Source: Pelagibius marinus
GTDB taxonomy: Bacteria; Pseudomonadota; Alphaproteobacteria; Kiloniellales; Kiloniellaceae
Direction of reading: 5' to 3'
NCBI RefSeq assembly: GCF_014925385.1
Contig: NZ_JACSDK010000008.1
Span: 186,001 to 250,000, forward strand
DNA: 64,000 nucleotides
Below the pieces are notes generated by a model, which did not search any database, was not told where the DNA came from, and saw nothing but the letters and a program-made list of their open reading frames with translations. Shown piece by piece: positions 61,979 to 64,000 of the stretch. The translations under genes were made by a program, and so were the position numbers. Position 1 is the first letter of the stretch. The number at the start of each line of letters is the position of its first letter.

Positions 61979-62136
61979 TCTCTTCCATCCGGACTGTGAC
62001 CGTCGGCTTCGGCTTCTCACCGAATCTGCTGACCCCTTCCCAAGGATCGACAGAGCCTTGGAAAAAGCGCTCGCGGGCTCGGACGCCGAAGCATCCATAC
62101 CGCCGGTGGGGACTTCCACCCCGCCCTGAGAACGTG
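61979..62136 (-). ncRNA. FMN riboswitch (RFN element)
   Basis: Read on the minus strand the element starts CGTTCTCAGGGCGGGGTG, continues AGTCCCCACCGGCGGTATG, AGCCCGCGAGCG, GGTCAGCAGATTCGGTGAGA and CCGACGGTCACAGTCCGGAT, ending GGAAGAG. These are the conserved RFN blocks in order. It lies about 95 nt upstream of ribH and should reduce its expression when FMN is plentiful. Confidence 0.95.
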
Positions 62137-62244
62137 ACCGCACCGGAGGTGCGGCCGGCGTCATCTAGGCCCAGCCCCCGGCAAAAGGCAATGCGGAAAA
62201 AGCAACGGATGCATTTCCCGCACCAGCGACTAGACTGCGCCGCC

Positions 62245-63246
62245 ATGAGCCCGGAAAGCCCCACGCCCGAAGCGCCGGAGATCCTGCCGCCCGACGACGC
62301 CGCCTTTGCCCGCGCCGCCGCGCTGCTGCGCGCCGGCGAGCTGGTGGCCTTCCCGACGGAGACCGTCTACGGCCTGGGCGCCGACGCCACCTCCGACGCT
62401 GCCGTCGCCGGCATCTTCGCGGCCAAGGACCGCCCGCAGTTCAATCCCCTCATCGTCCACTTCACCAGCGCCGAGGCCGCCGAGGCCGAGGTGGTCTTCG
62501 ACGACCGCGCCCGCGCGGTGGCCGCCGCCTTGTGGCCCGGCCCCCTGACCCTGGTGCTGCCGCGACGCCCGGAAAGCCGCCTCTCCCTGCTGTGCAGCGC
62601 CGGGCTCGACACCCAGGCGGTGCGGGTGCCGGCCCATCCCCTCGCCCAGCGTCTGCTGGCCGAGTGCGGCCTGCCGCTGGCCGCGCCCAGCGCCAACGCC
62701 TCCGGGCGTATCAGCCCCACCGAGGCGGCCCACGTCGCCGCCTCCCTGGGTGCGCGGGTGCCGCTCATCCTGGACGGCGGGCCCTGCGCCGTGGGCCTGG
62801 AGTCCACGGTGCTCGACCTATCGGGCCCGGAAGCGACCATCCTGCGCCCCGGCGCCGTGACGACGCAAGACCTGACCCCGATAGCCGGAGAGGTGCGTGA
62901 AACGCTGGACGCCGCGGAATCCCTGGAGTTAAAGGCGCCGGGCATGCTCACCAGCCACTACGCGCCGGGGCATCCGGTACGGCTCGACGCTACAGATGTT
63001 GTCGGGGACGAGGCCCTGCTGGCTTTCGGGCCGGAGGTGCCCGCGGGCGCAGTCGAGACCCTGAACCTCAGTCCTTCGGGCGACCTGACCGAGGCGGCGG
63101 CGCACCTCTTCGCCTACCTGCACCGCCTGGACAGCGCCGACGTCCGCGACATCGCCGTCATGCCCATCCCCGATTCCGGTCTGGGATCAGCCATCAACGA
63201 CCGCCTGCGCCGGGCGGCGGCGCCGCGGAGCCAGGACCAGGACTGA
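62245..63246 (+). CDS. tsaC: Threonylcarbamoyl-AMP synthase (TsaC/Sua5)
   Basis: 333 aa, the longer Sua5 type with a C-terminal domain. It makes threonylcarbamoyl-AMP from threonine, bicarbonate and ATP for t6A37 in tRNAs that read ANN codons. YrdC-domain motifs: [41 protein letters not shown] and [12 protein letters not shown]; the linker [16 protein letters not shown] then leads to the Sua5 domain. ATG 62245 agrees with family length; upstream in-frame codons run through the riboswitch region and are not used. Essential in most bacteria. Confidence 0.94.
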   Translation: MSPESPTPEAPEILPPDDAAFARAAALLRAGELVAFPTETVYGLGADATSDAAVAGIFAAKDRPQFNPLIVHFTSAEAAEAEVVFDDRARAVAAALWPGPLTLVLPRRPESRLSLLCSAGLDTQAVRVPAHPLAQRLLAECGLPLAAPSANASGRISPTEAAHVAASLGARVPLILDGGPCAVGLESTVLDLSGPEATILRPGAVTTQDLTPIAGEVRETLDAAESLELKAPGMLTSHYAPGHPVRLDATDVVGDEALLAFGPEVPAGAVETLNLSPSGDLTEAAAHLFAYLHRLDSADVRDIAVMPIPDSGLGSAINDRLRRAAAPRSQDQD

Positions 63247-63295
63247 GCACGCGGCGGACTCGCCACGACGCCCCGTGATCTCTAAATTCCCTCCC

Positions 63296-64000
63296 ATGGA
63301 TGCCCGCGCCCCCAAGCCCCCCGACCTGGATGCCCTGAAGCAGCGGCTCGTCGACGCGCTCGGCGCCAAGGCCGTGATCGACGACGCCGACGGCATGGCG
63401 CCCTTTCTGGAAGAGCAGCGCGGACGATACGAAGGCGCCGCGCCCTTCGTGGTGCGCCCGGCGACGACCGAGGAGGTCGCCACCACGGTGACCCTCTGCC
63501 GCGAAGCCGGCGTGCCTATCGTCCCCCAGGGCGGCAACACCGGCCTGGTCGCCGGCGGCATCCCCTTCGCCGAGGACGGCGCGGTGCTGCTGAGCCTCGG
63601 ACGCATGAACCGTATCCGCAAGGTCGACGCCACCGACTATTCCATTACCGTCGAGGCCGGCTGCATCCTGAGCCAGGTGCAGGAAGCGGCGGCGGAGGCC
63701 AAGCGCCTCTTCCCCCTGAGTCTCGGCGCCGAGGGCTCCTGCCAGATCGGCGGCAACCTCTCCACCAACGCCGGCGGTGTACACGTGCTGCGCTACGGCA
63801 ACGCCCGCGACCTGGTGCTGGGGCTGGAGGTGGTGCTGCCGGACGGACGCATCTGGGACGGTCTGCGCGCCCTGCGCAAGGACAACACCGGCTACGCGCT
63901 GAAGCACCTCTTCGTCGGCGCGGAAGGCACGCTGGGTATCATCACCGCCGCCTGCCTGAAGCTCTTCCCCCGCCCGGCGGAAACCGAGGTGGCCTTCGTC
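63296..64000 (+). CDS. FAD-linked oxidase (D-2-hydroxyacid dehydrogenase type), runs off the window
   Basis: The first 235 residues of a GlcD/D-2-hydroxyglutarate dehydrogenase-like flavoprotein. The PP-loop FAD motifs are seen: FVVRPATTEEVATTVTLCREAG, VPIVPQGGNTGLVAGG, EGSCQIGGNLSTNAGGVHVLRYGNARDLVLGLEVVLPDG and GAEGTLGIITAACLKLF. No stop occurs before 64000; the C-terminal cap domain lies beyond. ATG 63296 is chosen without a strong ribosome site. Substrate likely a D-2-hydroxyacid. It lies 49 bp after tsaC and could be co-transcribed. Confidence 0.9.
   Translation, partial: MDARAPKPPDLDALKQRLVDALGAKAVIDDADGMAPFLEEQRGRYEGAAPFVVRPATTEEVATTVTLCREAGVPIVPQGGNTGLVAGGIPFAEDGAVLLSLGRMNRIRKVDATDYSITVEAGCILSQVQEAAAEAKRLFPLSLGAEGSCQIGGNLSTNAGGVHVLRYGNARDLVLGLEVVLPDGRIWDGLRALRKDNTGYALKHLFVGAEGTLGIITAACLKLFPRPAETEVAFV

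Overview
The window is high-GC chromosomal DNA, visibly well above 60% G+C, from what is most likely an alphaproteobacterium of the Rhodospirillales/Kiloniella type. The reasons are a GTTC-N7-GTTC LexA box in front of an imuA-imuB-dnaE2 mutagenesis cassette, three paralogous PAS_5 (PF07310-like) proteins, a RibH2-type lumazine synthase behind an FMN riboswitch, many solute transporters (TRAP, TTT, polar amino-acid ABC, SulP, DMT), and GC-rich inverted-repeat intergenic elements. Genus and species cannot be told from the sequence. No rRNA, tRNA, CRISPR array, transposase or integrase was seen.

Layout. 1-4.7 kb: the end of a TRAP transporter operon (dctQM) closed by a terminator, an iron-dependent alcohol dehydrogenase and a leucine-type amino-acid dehydrogenase. 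4.8-11.4 kb: small hypothetical genes, a TetR regulator with a di-iron MBL-fold protein, a 970-aa RTX/parallel-beta-helix protein probably exported by type I secretion, and a cupin of the DMSP-lyase-like type. 11.6-15.2 kb: a complete polar amino-acid ABC transporter. 15.3-18.5 kb: a lower-GC accessory block with a SIR2-HerA anti-phage pair and a small membrane protein. 18.7-26.5 kb: a CHASE4-type histidine kinase, a divergent MarR/DMT pair with two operator palindromes, a class III aminotransferase, a membrane ClpP-like protease and a PAS_5 protein.

26.6-33.1 kb: the SOS mutasome imuA-imuB-dnaE2 on the minus strand, split by a DUF559 nuclease-like gene that lies inside a symmetric set of GC-rich repeats. 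33.2-45.9 kb: transport and catabolism genes (DMT exporter, class III cyclase with TPRs, acyl-CoA ligase, MFS, a DgcA-like flavin demethylase, an ArsR-type regulator facing NIPSNAP/monooxygenase genes, an ACR3 arsenite pump) and two more PAS_5 proteins. 46-49 kb: an unrecognised 447-aa Cys-rich protein, a GFA-family protein, a cytochrome c remnant and a secreted hypothetical protein.

49.3-54.8 kb: a sulfide-oxidation cluster. A Crp/Fnr regulator is followed by an FNR-like box, then DUF2892, persulfide dioxygenase, a DUF442-sulfide:quinone oxidoreductase fusion and a SulP anion transporter. Together these would oxidise sulfide to persulfide, then to sulfite, and move the resulting oxyanions. 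54.8-60.5 kb: a tctCBA tripartite carboxylate transporter operon with a beta-propeller protein and an alpha/beta hydrolase, preceded by ATTGGT-type operators. 60.5-64 kb: a TauE/SafE permease, ribH2 with its riboswitch, the tRNA t6A synthase gene tsaC/sua5, and the start of an FAD-linked oxidase that runs off the end.

The strongest accessory-biology candidates are the SIR2-HerA locus with its possible third gene, the 447-aa unknown protein, and the sigma-like insert in the beta-propeller protein. All functional assignments come from reading motifs; no database search was run.
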